DNA from: UTCFX2 sp963726375
GTDB lineage: Bacteria > Chloroflexota > Anaerolineae > Anaerolineales > UBA4823
Reading direction: 5' to 3'
DNA: 64,000 nucleotides
NCBI GenBank assembly: GCA_963726375.1
Contig: CAVSCE010000009.1
Location: 682,001-746,000 of the forward strand
A program made the position numbers and the translations under genes. This document shows positions 20,775 to 29,292 of this stretch, one piece after another. Each line of letters opens with the position of its first letter. Positions within the stretch are counted from its first letter, which is position 1. The notes under the pieces were generated by a model. That model ran no database searches, had not been told where the DNA came from, and saw only the letters and a list, made by a program, of their open reading frames with translations.

Positions 20775-22304
20775 CTAGCGAGTGATATCAACCTTCGCCT
20801 CGCAGATCGGACCATCAAACTCTCGCCCTGGTTGGAAATGGAATGTCCATGGCGCTGCATTCGAACTGACATCAAAAGCGAGTGAGAGGTTCCATATATC
20901 CCCCGGTTCAATGATGCCTTGAACCAGTTGACCTCCGTCCTCAATGAATAGATACCCGGTCGCATCGGGGTCAATAAATGCTTCCACATCTTGGCCTTCG
21001 ATCTGTGCCTTTACTGAGTAATCTCCATCCCAAATCATTATCGGAAAATCAGCCAGGCTCTTCACCTGAGCCCTGAGAATGAGATATTGCCCATCGGTAT
21101 GATGTTCAAATAAATCCTTTTGAAACACTGGAGATTTTGTGAATTTCACCTGGAAGAAGCCGTCACAACCATGGGCAAAATTATACTCTGGGCCTGGGGT
21201 TGGCGCTAATGGGGTGGAAGTACTATCAATGATTGGTGCTTTTCTGGAGGGGGTAGGTATGACTTTCCCGGATTGGGTAAAGTAGCTTCTCAATGTCTGG
21301 TAAATGTAGTTCTCCCAAAGCTCCACCATTTCATCGTGTGAATATTCGTGCGTGCGAAATGTCTGCAAGATCAATCTACCGCCCAGACAGGATACCAGAA
21401 CTGCATGGCTTTCCTTCCAGTTTGGATTTAATCCTGCCAAAAGAAGAGGATCCCCACCATTACCGCTCAAATCACGGTCGACCGCTAACAGATCGCCTAG
21501 ATCGCCATTCCAAATTTGCTTCGAATTATGGAGCGCTGGTTTGATCCGGTTAGGGTATGTAAATACCGGCGAGTCTTGTGTAAGCCAAAAGAGTGCCCTC
21601 ATCTGTGGTTCATACCAATCTAATTGAAAACGGACACCGCAACGCGCCAGGAGACCTCCCGCTTTACCATTTGGAGCCAGGTCAAAATCCCAATTCTCAA
21701 CAATTGCTGCTGTTCCAGAAGCGATCCGGTCATCGATGTATTCAAAGAATTCTCCCCCAAATTCTCTATCCGCCTCAGCAGCAGCAATTACAAGATCCCA
21801 TTCAACATCAGAAAGCAACATTGATTTAAACCAACCTTTTGCGCTTCCCACATCCTGATAAAAGTAGCCATTTTGATCGAGCGTTTCCTTCACAATCCGA
21901 ATATATCGCGAAGCAGACATATCTTCGAATAAAAGGATTTTGGCTGATTTCAACATTCTTTCATCCGGGTAAGAACCTGGACTGTTTATTGTTGGATTTG
22001 GATGGCTGGATAAAGTCGAAACCAGAGCTTGTTGGGCAGTCGCAGTTGCGAGGCTTGCCTCAATTGTGGATTGCACAATTTGGGTTGATGAGCCTGCGCT
22101 CGCAACAGCAGTGAAAGCGGAAAGTGTGCCTGCCAGATCAGTCTGCTGCGCTCGAAGTGCGGAAAGAGTTGCAGAAAGATCTCCATCGCCGTCACGAAAA
22201 AGGAAACCGCAAGACATTTGAAGAGCAAATACACCGATTAAGATTCCAAGCAGCCATTTCGGTTTGCCCTTACCCTGGGATTTTTTATATTTAAGACCAG
22301 ACAA
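20775..22304 (-). CDS. putative lipoprotein of unknown function
   Basis: A 509-residue exported protein: basic N-terminus, hydrophobic stretch and a lipobox-like LQMSC near residue 30, then a Ser/Thr/Ala-rich segment, a mixed domain (AKILLFEDMSASRYIRIVKE) that reads like a GATase/ThuA-like alpha/beta fold, a Thr/Pro linker and a C-terminal beta domain (DGQYLILRAQVKSLADFPIM) resembling DUF4352-type immunoglobulin-like folds. TTG start with a GGAAG site. Function not recognised. Confidence 0.7.
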   Translation of the reverse strand: MSGLKYKKSQGKGKPKWLLGILIGVFALQMSCGFLFRDGDGDLSATLSALRAQQTDLAGTLSAFTAVASAGSSTQIVQSTIEASLATATAQQALVSTLSSHPNPTINSPGSYPDERMLKSAKILLFEDMSASRYIRIVKETLDQNGYFYQDVGSAKGWFKSMLLSDVEWDLVIAAAEADREFGGEFFEYIDDRIASGTAAIVENWDFDLAPNGKAGGLLARCGVRFQLDWYEPQMRALFWLTQDSPVFTYPNRIKPALHNSKQIWNGDLGDLLAVDRDLSGNGGDPLLLAGLNPNWKESHAVLVSCLGGRLILQTFRTHEYSHDEMVELWENYIYQTLRSYFTQSGKVIPTPSRKAPIIDSTSTPLAPTPGPEYNFAHGCDGFFQVKFTKSPVFQKDLFEHHTDGQYLILRAQVKSLADFPIMIWDGDYSVKAQIEGQDVEAFIDPDATGYLFIEDGGQLVQGIIEPGDIWNLSLAFDVSSNAAPWTFHFQPGREFDGPICEAKVDITR

Positions 22305-22382
22305 GTTATTCTTCCAGGTGCATATTGATGGAATAAAGACCGCGTTCGATTGTATCAGATAAAATATGATATCATCGGCTCG

Positions 22383-23155
22383 ATGAACCTTTCAAAATAT
22401 CAAGATTTCATGGTAGAAACAGCTTTCCTAGCTGGTCGTTTGACACTTGGATATTTCCAAACTGGAACCAAGGTTGAAATGAAGTCTGATTCATCGCCCG
22501 TAACCATGGCTGATCGCCTGGCTGAGGAGACTATCCGCAGACGAATAGAAAAGAATTTTCCTGGTCATGCGATTGTTGGGGAGGAATTGGGCAAGAGCGC
22601 CAATTCTGAGAGTTATGCTTCACACCGCTGGATCATAGATCCGATCGATGGGACAAAATCCTTTATCCATGGGGTTCCATTATTCGCAGTTCTGATTGGC
22701 TTAGAGATCGAGGGGAAAATTGAAGTCGGCACTGCATATTTTCCCGCATTGGATGAAATGATCTCCGCTGCGACTGGCTTTGGCTGCTGGTGGAACGGCC
22801 GTCGAGCCAGGGTCTCTCAAGTGAATTCCATTGATCAAGCGCTCTTTACGACAACCAGCACGAAATCCTATCAAAAATCAGGATTAATGCCTGTTTTAAT
22901 CGCCTTACTCAACGATGCAGTATTCAAACTGGGTGGGGTGACGCTTACGGTTATTTGCTAGTTGCTACTGGACGTGCAGAAATTATGATGGATCCGATCA
23001 TGCATCTCTGGGACCTGGCACCTTTCCCACCTATTTTAAGTGAAGCTGGTGGTTATTTCGGCGATTGGGAAGGCCACCAAACAATTCACACCAATCAAAC
23101 CCTGGCAACAACACACACGCTTCTTCCACAGGTTCTTGAGGCGATCCAGGGTTGA
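22383..23155 (+). CDS. inositol-monophosphatase family phosphatase, histidinol-phosphatase-like (one frameshift)
   Basis: About 257 residues. Metal-binding motifs GEELG, DPIDGTKSFIHG and, after repair near 22935 (a G-run indel), WGDAYGYLLVATGRAEIMMD with the final WDLAPF Asp. These are the Mg-dependent, Li-sensitive phosphatase signatures. The pattern DPIDGTKSFIHGVPLFAVLI is typical of histidinol-phosphate phosphatases of the HisN type, but inositol or other phosphates are possible. Start chosen at ATG 22383 rather than the upstream TTG. Confidence 0.82.
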
Positions 23156-23173
23156 AAAAAATCCGAGGAAAAG

Positions 23174-23620
23174 ATGTCAGGAGATATTTTAAAAATTACT
23201 CTTCAGCCAGAAATTCGGGAATTCTTAAGTAGTGCGCATATTGCCAGACTTGCAACCTGCGACCCCGATAGCCTGCAGCCTCACGTTGTTCCAGTCTGGT
23301 ACGAATGGGATGGAAATTTCATCTGGATAAGTTCATTTCGTTCTACTCGTAAGGTTGAAGAAATCAAGAAAAATCCGCAGGTTTCTCTTGTCATCGATAC
23401 CGACAGCAAAGGAGAAGCTGCCCATGCAGTGTTATTTGAAGGTAGGGTTGAGCTGATCGATGACCCGAAAATTGGAGTGATGCGCGGTTTATCAATTTAT
23501 TCAAAGTATCTTGGAGAAGACGGCGCACAGGCAGAGGAACCACAATCCTGGCTCCACGATCCAGAACATCTGCTTATCAAGATTAAACCTCAAAAAGTGT
23601 ACGCCTGGGGTTTTTCGTAG
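23174..23620 (+). CDS. pyridoxamine-phosphate-oxidase-like flavin/F420-binding protein
   Basis: A 148-residue split-barrel protein: IARLATCDPDSLQPHVVPVW, then IWISSFRSTRKVEEIKKNPQ, VSLVIDT and AVLFEGRVELI. This is the PPOX class fold that binds FMN or F420 as a small reductase. GAGG site precedes the ATG. Cofactor cannot be settled by eye. Confidence 0.82.
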   Translation: MSGDILKITLQPEIREFLSSAHIARLATCDPDSLQPHVVPVWYEWDGNFIWISSFRSTRKVEEIKKNPQVSLVIDTDSKGEAAHAVLFEGRVELIDDPKIGVMRGLSIYSKYLGEDGAQAEEPQSWLHDPEHLLIKIKPQKVYAWGFS

Positions 23621-23659
23621 TATTTGATCCAAAATGAAAGTGCGAATTTTTAAATATTA

Positions 23660-24683
23660 ATGATCACGAATGGATCTGGTTTGGAGATCAGCTTGTCAAA
23701 ACCCAGAGTTTTCGTCACAAGAATCATCGCAGATTCGGGGTTGGATATGATCAAGAAGGTTTGCGACGTTGACCTCTGGGTCGATGAGCTGCCTCCTAGC
23801 CAAAGTGAGATCTTAGAGAGAATTATATGGTGCGGATGGATTGCTCTGCTTGCTGACTGACTTGATCGATGACAATGTTATGGAATCAGCCGGGTCTTCC
23901 CTGAAAGTGATCAGCAACCATGCAGTTGGATACGATAATGTCGACATTTCAGCGGCTACAAGAAGAGGCATACCAGTAGGCAATACTCCAGGGATACTGA
24001 CCGAAACGACCGCAGATTTTGCGTTTGCACTATTATTAGCTGCGGCCAGGCGCGTCATTGAAGGACAAAAAGCGGTCGTCGATGGAAGTTGGAAGACGTG
24101 GTCGCCATTATGGCTGCTTGGAAACGATGTACATGCTGCAACCATCGGGATCGTAGGATTTGGGAGGATAGGTCAGGCCGTTGCCCGGCGCGCAGCAGGA
24201 TTTGGAATGAGGATCTTATTTTATGATCCAACTCCACCGATCAATTGGCAGTCCTTTGGGATCTCTGCTGAAGCTGTCGACCTGCAAACATTACTCAGAG
24301 AATCGGATTTTATCAGTATTCATACACCCTTAAACGATCGAACCCATCATTTGTTTGGTAAATCGGCCTTTTCTAAAATGAAATCCTCTTCAATTTTAAT
24401 CAATACAGCGCGTGGTCCAATCATCGATCAGCAAGCTTTATATGATGCTCTAAGAACAGGCAAGATTGCGTTTGCAGCTATTGATGTGACTTCTCCAGAA
24501 CCCCTGCCTCCGGACAATCCACTATTGCAACTTGACAATCTGATCGTCACCCCGCATATCGCCAGCGCCAGTTACGCCACAAGGTCTAAAATGGCTGAAA
24601 TGGCAGCCAAGAATCTGATTGCTGGGATTAAGGGAGAGAGTTTGCCTTACTGTGTCAATCCACAAGTATATTCAAGCCTTTAA
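23660..24683 (+). CDS. D-isomer-specific 2-hydroxyacid dehydrogenase, glyoxylate-reductase-like (one frameshift)
   Basis: About 340 residues. NAD-binding GFGRIGQA, catalytic Arg in NTARG, Glu in DVTSPEP and His in TPHIAS are all present. The N-terminal part (PRVFVTRIIADSGLDMIKK) is in another frame, joined near 23835 to give ILERIYGADGLLCLLTD. Members reduce glyoxylate, hydroxypyruvate or related 2-oxoacids. A TTG start near 23693, with GGAG upstream, may be the real start instead of ATG 23660. The 3' end overlaps the convergent GTPase gene. Confidence 0.85.
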
Positions 24684-25658
24684 TTCGATAATATCGCCGT
24701 CTTGCAGGACGAATTCTCTCGTCACCATTTGCCCATCGAATGCTGAGCTCCCCCAGACCCGGGCGCTTTTCAGGTTCTCATAAAAATCCTTGTGGATTTT
24801 CCTGGCTAAATCTTCAACGGTTTCCCCATGCTTCAGAACGAATGGCCGTTCTAAATCCGGTTCTTTGCCTGGAGGCCGAGCATAGACGCGGATCACTCCA
24901 AGTGCAGCGTATATTCTTTGGCGAAAGAGGCTCAACCCCCGACCGGTTTCAGCTGAAACTGGAATCACCTGATAGCGATGATCGATCAACTCACAAAAAA
25001 GTTCGCACAAATCGTCATCATCATCACACTTATTTGCAAGAACGATCATAGGACGAATCAAATATTTTTCACCAGCAGCAATCGTCTCAACATCTGACTT
25101 CGTGAAAATGCGGTGCAGTTTTAACAACTCAAGTGAATCGTTTAACTGTTGGAATGGATCTGCTTGAAGATCGACCACCAATACCATAAGATCTGCCCGG
25201 CGGATAAGGTCGAATAAACCAGGATCCAAATAACCATCTTTATCTAAAGCTGGTGTGTCGATCAGTTGAATCTGGACATTTTCGTAATGCATCATTCCTG
25301 GAGTAGGCTTCCAGGTGCTGAAAGGCGCAGCAGAAACCTCTGGGACTGCATGAGTTAAAGCCTTTACCAACGCTGATTTGCCGGTATTGGTCGCCCCGAT
25401 AAGCACAACCTGTCCTGCGCCTTCGCGCTCAATGTGAAATTGAGAAGATTGACCACCATGTTTTTTATGCGATTGCAGAGCTTCTCCTTTGAGTTTGGAT
25501 AGCTGACGTCGCAAATCAGCACGGAGGTGGTCGGTGCCCTTATGCTTTGGGACAACGCTGTACATTTCTTCCAGCAAGCTAATTTTCTCGGCAGCTGTTT
25601 CAGCTATCCGGAAGCGTTTTTCAATTTCGTAATAATCCGGCGGAAGGTTGGTCGGCAT
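24672..25658 (-). CDS. DRG/Obg-related GTPase with C-terminal TGS domain
   Basis: A 328-residue P-loop GTPase: G1 GATNTGKSAL, G3 DTPA, G4 NKCD, G5 SAE, then a TGS domain (VEDLARKIHKDFYENLKSAR, ending FVLQDGDIIELKA). N-terminal helical segment EIEKRFRIAETAAEKISLLE. Such proteins act at the ribosome or on RNA. It is 17 bases downstream of the GreA-like gene, same strand. Confidence 0.83.
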   Translation of the reverse strand: MPTNLPPDYYEIEKRFRIAETAAEKISLLEEMYSVVPKHKGTDHLRADLRRQLSKLKGEALQSHKKHGGQSSQFHIEREGAGQVVLIGATNTGKSALVKALTHAVPEVSAAPFSTWKPTPGMMHYENVQIQLIDTPALDKDGYLDPGLFDLIRRADLMVLVVDLQADPFQQLNDSLELLKLHRIFTKSDVETIAAGEKYLIRPMIVLANKCDDDDDLCELFCELIDHRYQVIPVSAETGRGLSLFRQRIYAALGVIRVYARPPGKEPDLERPFVLKHGETVEDLARKIHKDFYENLKSARVWGSSAFDGQMVTREFVLQDGDIIELKA

Positions 25659-25675
25659 TTCGGCACAACCTCAAA

Positions 25676-26119
25676 TCATCCAGGTTTATCCATCTGACTC
25701 TTTTGGTTAAGTCCGGTATCATTCCAACTCTCGATAGCTTGCGGATCATAATCCCCCCATTTTCCGCTGAATGATGATGCAAAGATCATAGCATTCGTTT
25801 GATCGGATTGCTGCACTGCACGGCGAATTGTCTCATTCCGTCGATGGGCAAGGTCCTTGCCTGGACTGAGGTCCGTCGTCTTTATCGAAATAATTCGAAC
25901 GGATCTGGCGTCTCCTGCAAAATAAGGGATTTCCTCCCCGACTGGTTCTCCTAAAAGCGTTTTCGCAAGGACCGTGCTCTCTCCTAGAAAACCAGCCTGA
26001 AAATCTGCCTGATCATCTGAAACGATGACGAATTCGAGTCGATCTAGATCATCGGAAAATATAATTTCAACCTCAATCAAAAATCCTGGTTTTACCAGCA
26101 TAGGCTCAAATTCGGGCAT
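25676..26119 (-). CDS. GreA/GreB C-terminal-domain-like protein
   Basis: About 147 residues. The segment IFSDDLDRLEFVIVSDDQAD, then LGESTVLAKTLLGEPVGEEI and ARSVRIISI, follows the FKBP-like C-terminal fold of Gre factors. The N-terminal coiled coil that reaches into the RNA polymerase secondary channel is absent, so it cannot be a normal transcript-cleavage factor. ATG at 26119 is preferred to an upstream TTG. Likely co-transcribed with the TGS GTPase. Confidence 0.68.
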   Translation of the reverse strand: MPEFEPMLVKPGFLIEVEIIFSDDLDRLEFVIVSDDQADFQAGFLGESTVLAKTLLGEPVGEEIPYFAGDARSVRIISIKTTDLSPGKDLAHRRNETIRRAVQQSDQTNAMIFASSFSGKWGDYDPQAIESWNDTGLNQKSQMDKPG

Positions 26120-26244
26120 GAAACTTATTATACCCTGCAACTTTCTAGCTTTTTACTGGTCGAATGAATATAATTCATGGCGAAAAGCTTGCTGTTATAC
26201 TTATTGAACGGCTTTAGAAGATTTGATAAAAGAGAAATTTGACA

Positions 26245-27399
26245 ATGGAATCCCTGCTTGTATTCTTATTATTTCTGTCATTACTCATCTGGAGCATAAT
26301 TCTCCTGCTTCCGTGGAAACCCTGGCTTGTCAGTGAAACCCTGGAAGGGCTCATCAAAATCAGCAACATTTCCAAAGGATCTGAAAAACTGAAAATCGAT
26401 CTCTCACAGGTCAGCGTCGTGATCCCGGCTCGGAATGAAGCAGCTGTGATCGCTGGAACGCTGAATTCGCTAGTTAACCAGGGTCAAGATTTTCAAGTCA
26501 TTTTGGTGGATGACTGCTCCAGCGACTCGACTGTTGAGATCGCCAGTAAAAATGACCTTCTAAATCTCACTTTGGTAGAAGGAAAGCCGCTGGCTCGTGG
26601 GTGGACTGGAAAATTGTGGGCACTGCAGCAAGGGGTGACACAAGTGCGCACAAAATACATCCTTTTTCTGGATGCCGACATCCAGCTCGCACCTGGTGTT
26701 ATGGCTGACCTGATTTAAGCGGCGGTCAGCTTTGAGAGACCGTTTGTCTCGATCATGGCAACACTGCCGATGATTAACTTTTGGGAAAAACTGCTGACGC
26801 CTGCCTTTATTTTCTTTTTCAAACTGCTCTATCCATTTCGGCTTGCGAACAGCGCAGATCGGCGCTTTGCTGCGGCAGCAGGAGGCTGCATTCTTATAGA
26901 GACCAAGCTTCTGGAAGCAATCGGCGGGCTGGAATTGATTCAACAGGCATTGATCGACGATTGCGCGCTGGCTGCGAAGGTAAAAAAGGCTGGTTTTCGA
27001 ACATGGACAGGTCAGTCCCTGCGTGTTCAGAGCCTGAGGGGCTATTCGGGACTGGGAGATATCTGGAATATGGTATCAAGATCTGCCTACACGCAATTAC
27101 ACTATTCCCCGCTTCTACTTTTTCTGACAACCTTTGCTCTGATCGCAGCTTTCTGCGGTCCTGTTATTGGCATGGTCTCCGTAGAACCGCTTCACCGTCT
27201 GGTTGGCGTTATCACCTGGCTTGCGATGGCATTCTGCTACATGCCCACGCTTCGATATTATCGCCTCAGCCCGTTCTGGTTTTTACTGCTTCCACTCATC
27301 GGGACTCTTTACTTAGCAATGACGTGGAGCTCCGCTTATCGTTTTTTTCGAGGCGTACGCAGCCAGTGGAAAGGCCGCCAATATCAGCGCCAGCTATGA
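26245..27399 (+). CDS. hpnB: hopanoid-associated glycosyltransferase family 2, HpnB-like (in-frame stop)
   Basis: About 384 residues in one frame, interrupted by a single TAA at 26716-26718. N-terminal hydrophobic anchor, GT2 core with VVIPARNEAAVIAGTLNSL, DDCSSDST and LFLDADI; after the stop the protein resumes in the same frame with FWEKLLTPAFIFFFKLLYPF, AAAAGGCILI, ALIDDCALA and C-terminal membrane helices. This order and these motifs match HpnB of hopanoid gene clusters. A CAA to TAA change would explain the stop. No other hopanoid gene is in the window, so the lipid link is by family only. Confidence 0.78.
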
Positions 27400-27447
27400 T
27401 TTTTTAAGGATAAATATAATAAAAGGAGCAACTGCTGCGAGTTGGTA

Positions 27448-28044
27448 TTATTCGCAAACTTCGACTTTGCTGTTTGACCGCAAGATCATGATCGGACGAA
27501 CTCCAGTGGTAAGGATTATTCCCCTGAAAAGCATGCATCTGAACTGGTAATCTTTCAAATACCAGGAAAAAGGGCGTGAGCTCGACCAAACTTGAAAGGC
27601 GCCATCATTTTCGCCAAATGTCAAAATCCTCACGCCATCCTGGCGAACCTCTTCCCGAAGGTATGTTCCTTGAACGCATGTTTCCTTGCCGACATCCTCT
27701 AAATTGACACTTGACCACGGAATGCAGCCGTCCTTCACATTCGTCGGTGTGATCGTTGGTTCGATTGTGTTCGTGACGGTCGGAAACGGGAGTGTAGGTG
27801 ATGCCGAAAGATTGCTGGTTTGAAGGTTATCAAGTTTTTGCGGTTGCTGCCCCTGTTGATCGCTGGTAATACCTGCCGATGAAGCCGGGTCGAGCTTGAT
27901 ATATTGAGGCGCGAACAATAGCGTAAAAACCAGCCCACCAACCGCGAAAAGGCAAAGGCAAATTGAGACGATTCGGATCAAACCGACAGTTCGAGAAGGT
28001 TGATGATTTGCATCAAACTTTATCGGCGATCGATCTGCGGTCAT
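27448..28044 (-). CDS. single-span membrane protein with extracytoplasmic OB-like domain
   Basis: ATG at 28042-28044 (the longer TTG start is less likely). Helix GLIRIVSICLCLFAVGGLVF, a Thr/Pro-rich linker (PTLPFPTVTNTIEPTITPTN), then a domain with CIPWSSVNLEDVG, CVQGTYLR and FGENDGAFQVWSS and a final Cys. This pattern is common in Chloroflexota surface proteins and looks like a small beta-barrel related to nuclease-type OB folds. Function unknown. Confidence 0.65.
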   Translation of the reverse strand: MTADRSPIKFDANHQPSRTVGLIRIVSICLCLFAVGGLVFTLLFAPQYIKLDPASSAGITSDQQGQQPQKLDNLQTSNLSASPTLPFPTVTNTIEPTITPTNVKDGCIPWSSVNLEDVGKETCVQGTYLREEVRQDGVRILTFGENDGAFQVWSSSRPFSWYLKDYQFRCMLFRGIILTTGVRPIMILRSNSKVEVCE

Positions 28045-28181
28045 GTAACTTATTGTAACATCTTTGATCCCATCCTCTTGATGGATCAATGAATCTTATT
28101 GAGAAAAAACTTCAATTCTGGGTGAATAGGTTTATAATAATTTCCGATAACTATTTATTCAAACCAGTAAGGAGGATCAAA

Positions 28182-28406
28182 ATGGCTTATACATTAGATT
28201 CAACTTTAGGTGATCTTATCGCAGATCCGAAAGTGAGACCCACCCTGGACCAGTACTTTCCGGGTGTTGCTAATCATCCCCAGGTAGGAATGGTTAAAGG
28301 ATTCTCCCTTCGCATGATCGTGGGCAATCCTATGGCAGCTCAATTTGGAATCACACAATCGCAGGCCGAGCTGTTTCTGAAGGAAGTGAACAAAGTAGCT
28401 GGATAA
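28182..28406 (+). CDS. 74-residue small helical-domain protein
   Basis: Excellent AAGGAGG site seven bases before ATG 28182. Sequence LDSTLGDLIADPKVRPTLDQ, YFPGVANHPQVGMVKGFSLR, then ELFLKEVNKVAG. It matches the small domain seen as a C-terminal appendage of some glycosidases and resembles DUF1858-type helical domains; here it stands alone. Binding function unknown. Confidence 0.72.
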   Translation: MAYTLDSTLGDLIADPKVRPTLDQYFPGVANHPQVGMVKGFSLRMIVGNPMAAQFGITQSQAELFLKEVNKVAG

Positions 28407-28444
28407 GATTTTCAATAGTTGACTTTAGATTAGTTTCAAACTGT

Positions 28445-28494
28445 ATCCGTGCAATTTCCGCTTAAAAATAGTGTTAATGGCACGGATTATTTTT
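28445..28494 (+). terminator. terminator-like hairpin
   Basis: Arms ATCCGTGC (28445-28452) and GCACGGAT (28480-28487), loop of 27, followed by TATTTTT. It lies 38 bases after the 74-residue gene. The loop is long, so moderate support. Confidence 0.5.
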
Positions 28495-29292
28495 AAGATA
28501 TCCAATAGGATGTTCCTTCAGGCATGGAATCATTCTGTGATTTTCGAGTACGGTCAGGCTCTACTATTATCTCAGCGATAATTCACCAGCCTATGTTTCA
28601 TCAAATACTCAAACAGATTTAAGTTGACTTGCAGCTGAGCACTGGCTATAATAACTTTTAAATCGAAAATATGGTTCCGCTTCAGCAACAAGCCTGATCG
28701 TTGAATTCGATGATCATTTATCACATACAAGATATTCAACGAAAGGAGGTGGCTTCACAGCGATTAATAAGTTCTCAAACGTTAGAATTGTCTATTACGC
28801 AATCAATATCACAGATCAATAACCTCTGAACAAGAATATATCTTTTTCATATCCTGACAAAAATTCTGCTGTGGTTTATATTTCTCTAAACATTTTCTTT
28901 CAATTTCGAGGACTTCAACGAACAATTCAAGTCCATGATCGAAGTTTACCGCACTGAATATACCAAAACTTTGGTTGCCTGTTGCCGTTATGTTCTCGGT
29001 GGCTTTCCTGGATATCAACTATCTTTGTTCTATTTCTTCCCACAAATTTCTTATTCTCGAGGCAGCATGAAAGCGGCGCTCATGTACATCTGATATTTAC
29101 ATTCGGACTCAGAAAGTTACAAGATCGACTGTATTCAGCCTGAACGAATTATTATCTTCTCATTGAATGAGATTCGAGAATGGACTTGGGCGAAAAAAAT
29201 TGGGGGAGGAGGAGGAAGGTGAAGGCATTTTCGTGCGAGAATGCGGTTTTTTTAAATCCAAAATTTGATAATATGGAAAGGGAGATTCGATT
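28495..29292. other. gene-poor stretch with no convincing gene
   Basis: About 800 bases without a supportable gene. A strong AAAGGAGG at 28743 precedes only a 27-codon GTG reading frame. A 69-codon minus-strand frame (28809-29018, TTG start) has no recognisable family. A purine run (GGGGGAGGAGGAGGAAGG) lies near 29200-29220. The final bases carry the GGGAGA site for the nucleotidase gene. Confidence 0.5.

Noticed and set aside
28751..28834. 27-codon GTG reading frame after a perfect AAAGGAGG
   Set aside because: Polar sequence with no recognisable features and no conservation evidence; the Shine-Dalgarno-like match alone is not enough.
28809..29018. 69-codon minus-strand frame starting with TTG
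   Set aside because: No domain, no ribosome-binding site, and the flanking sequence gives no extension in other frames.
29168..29230. Purine-rich GGGGGAGGAGGAGGAAGG run as a regulatory G-quadruplex
   Set aside because: G-runs are too few and irregular to support a specific structure call.
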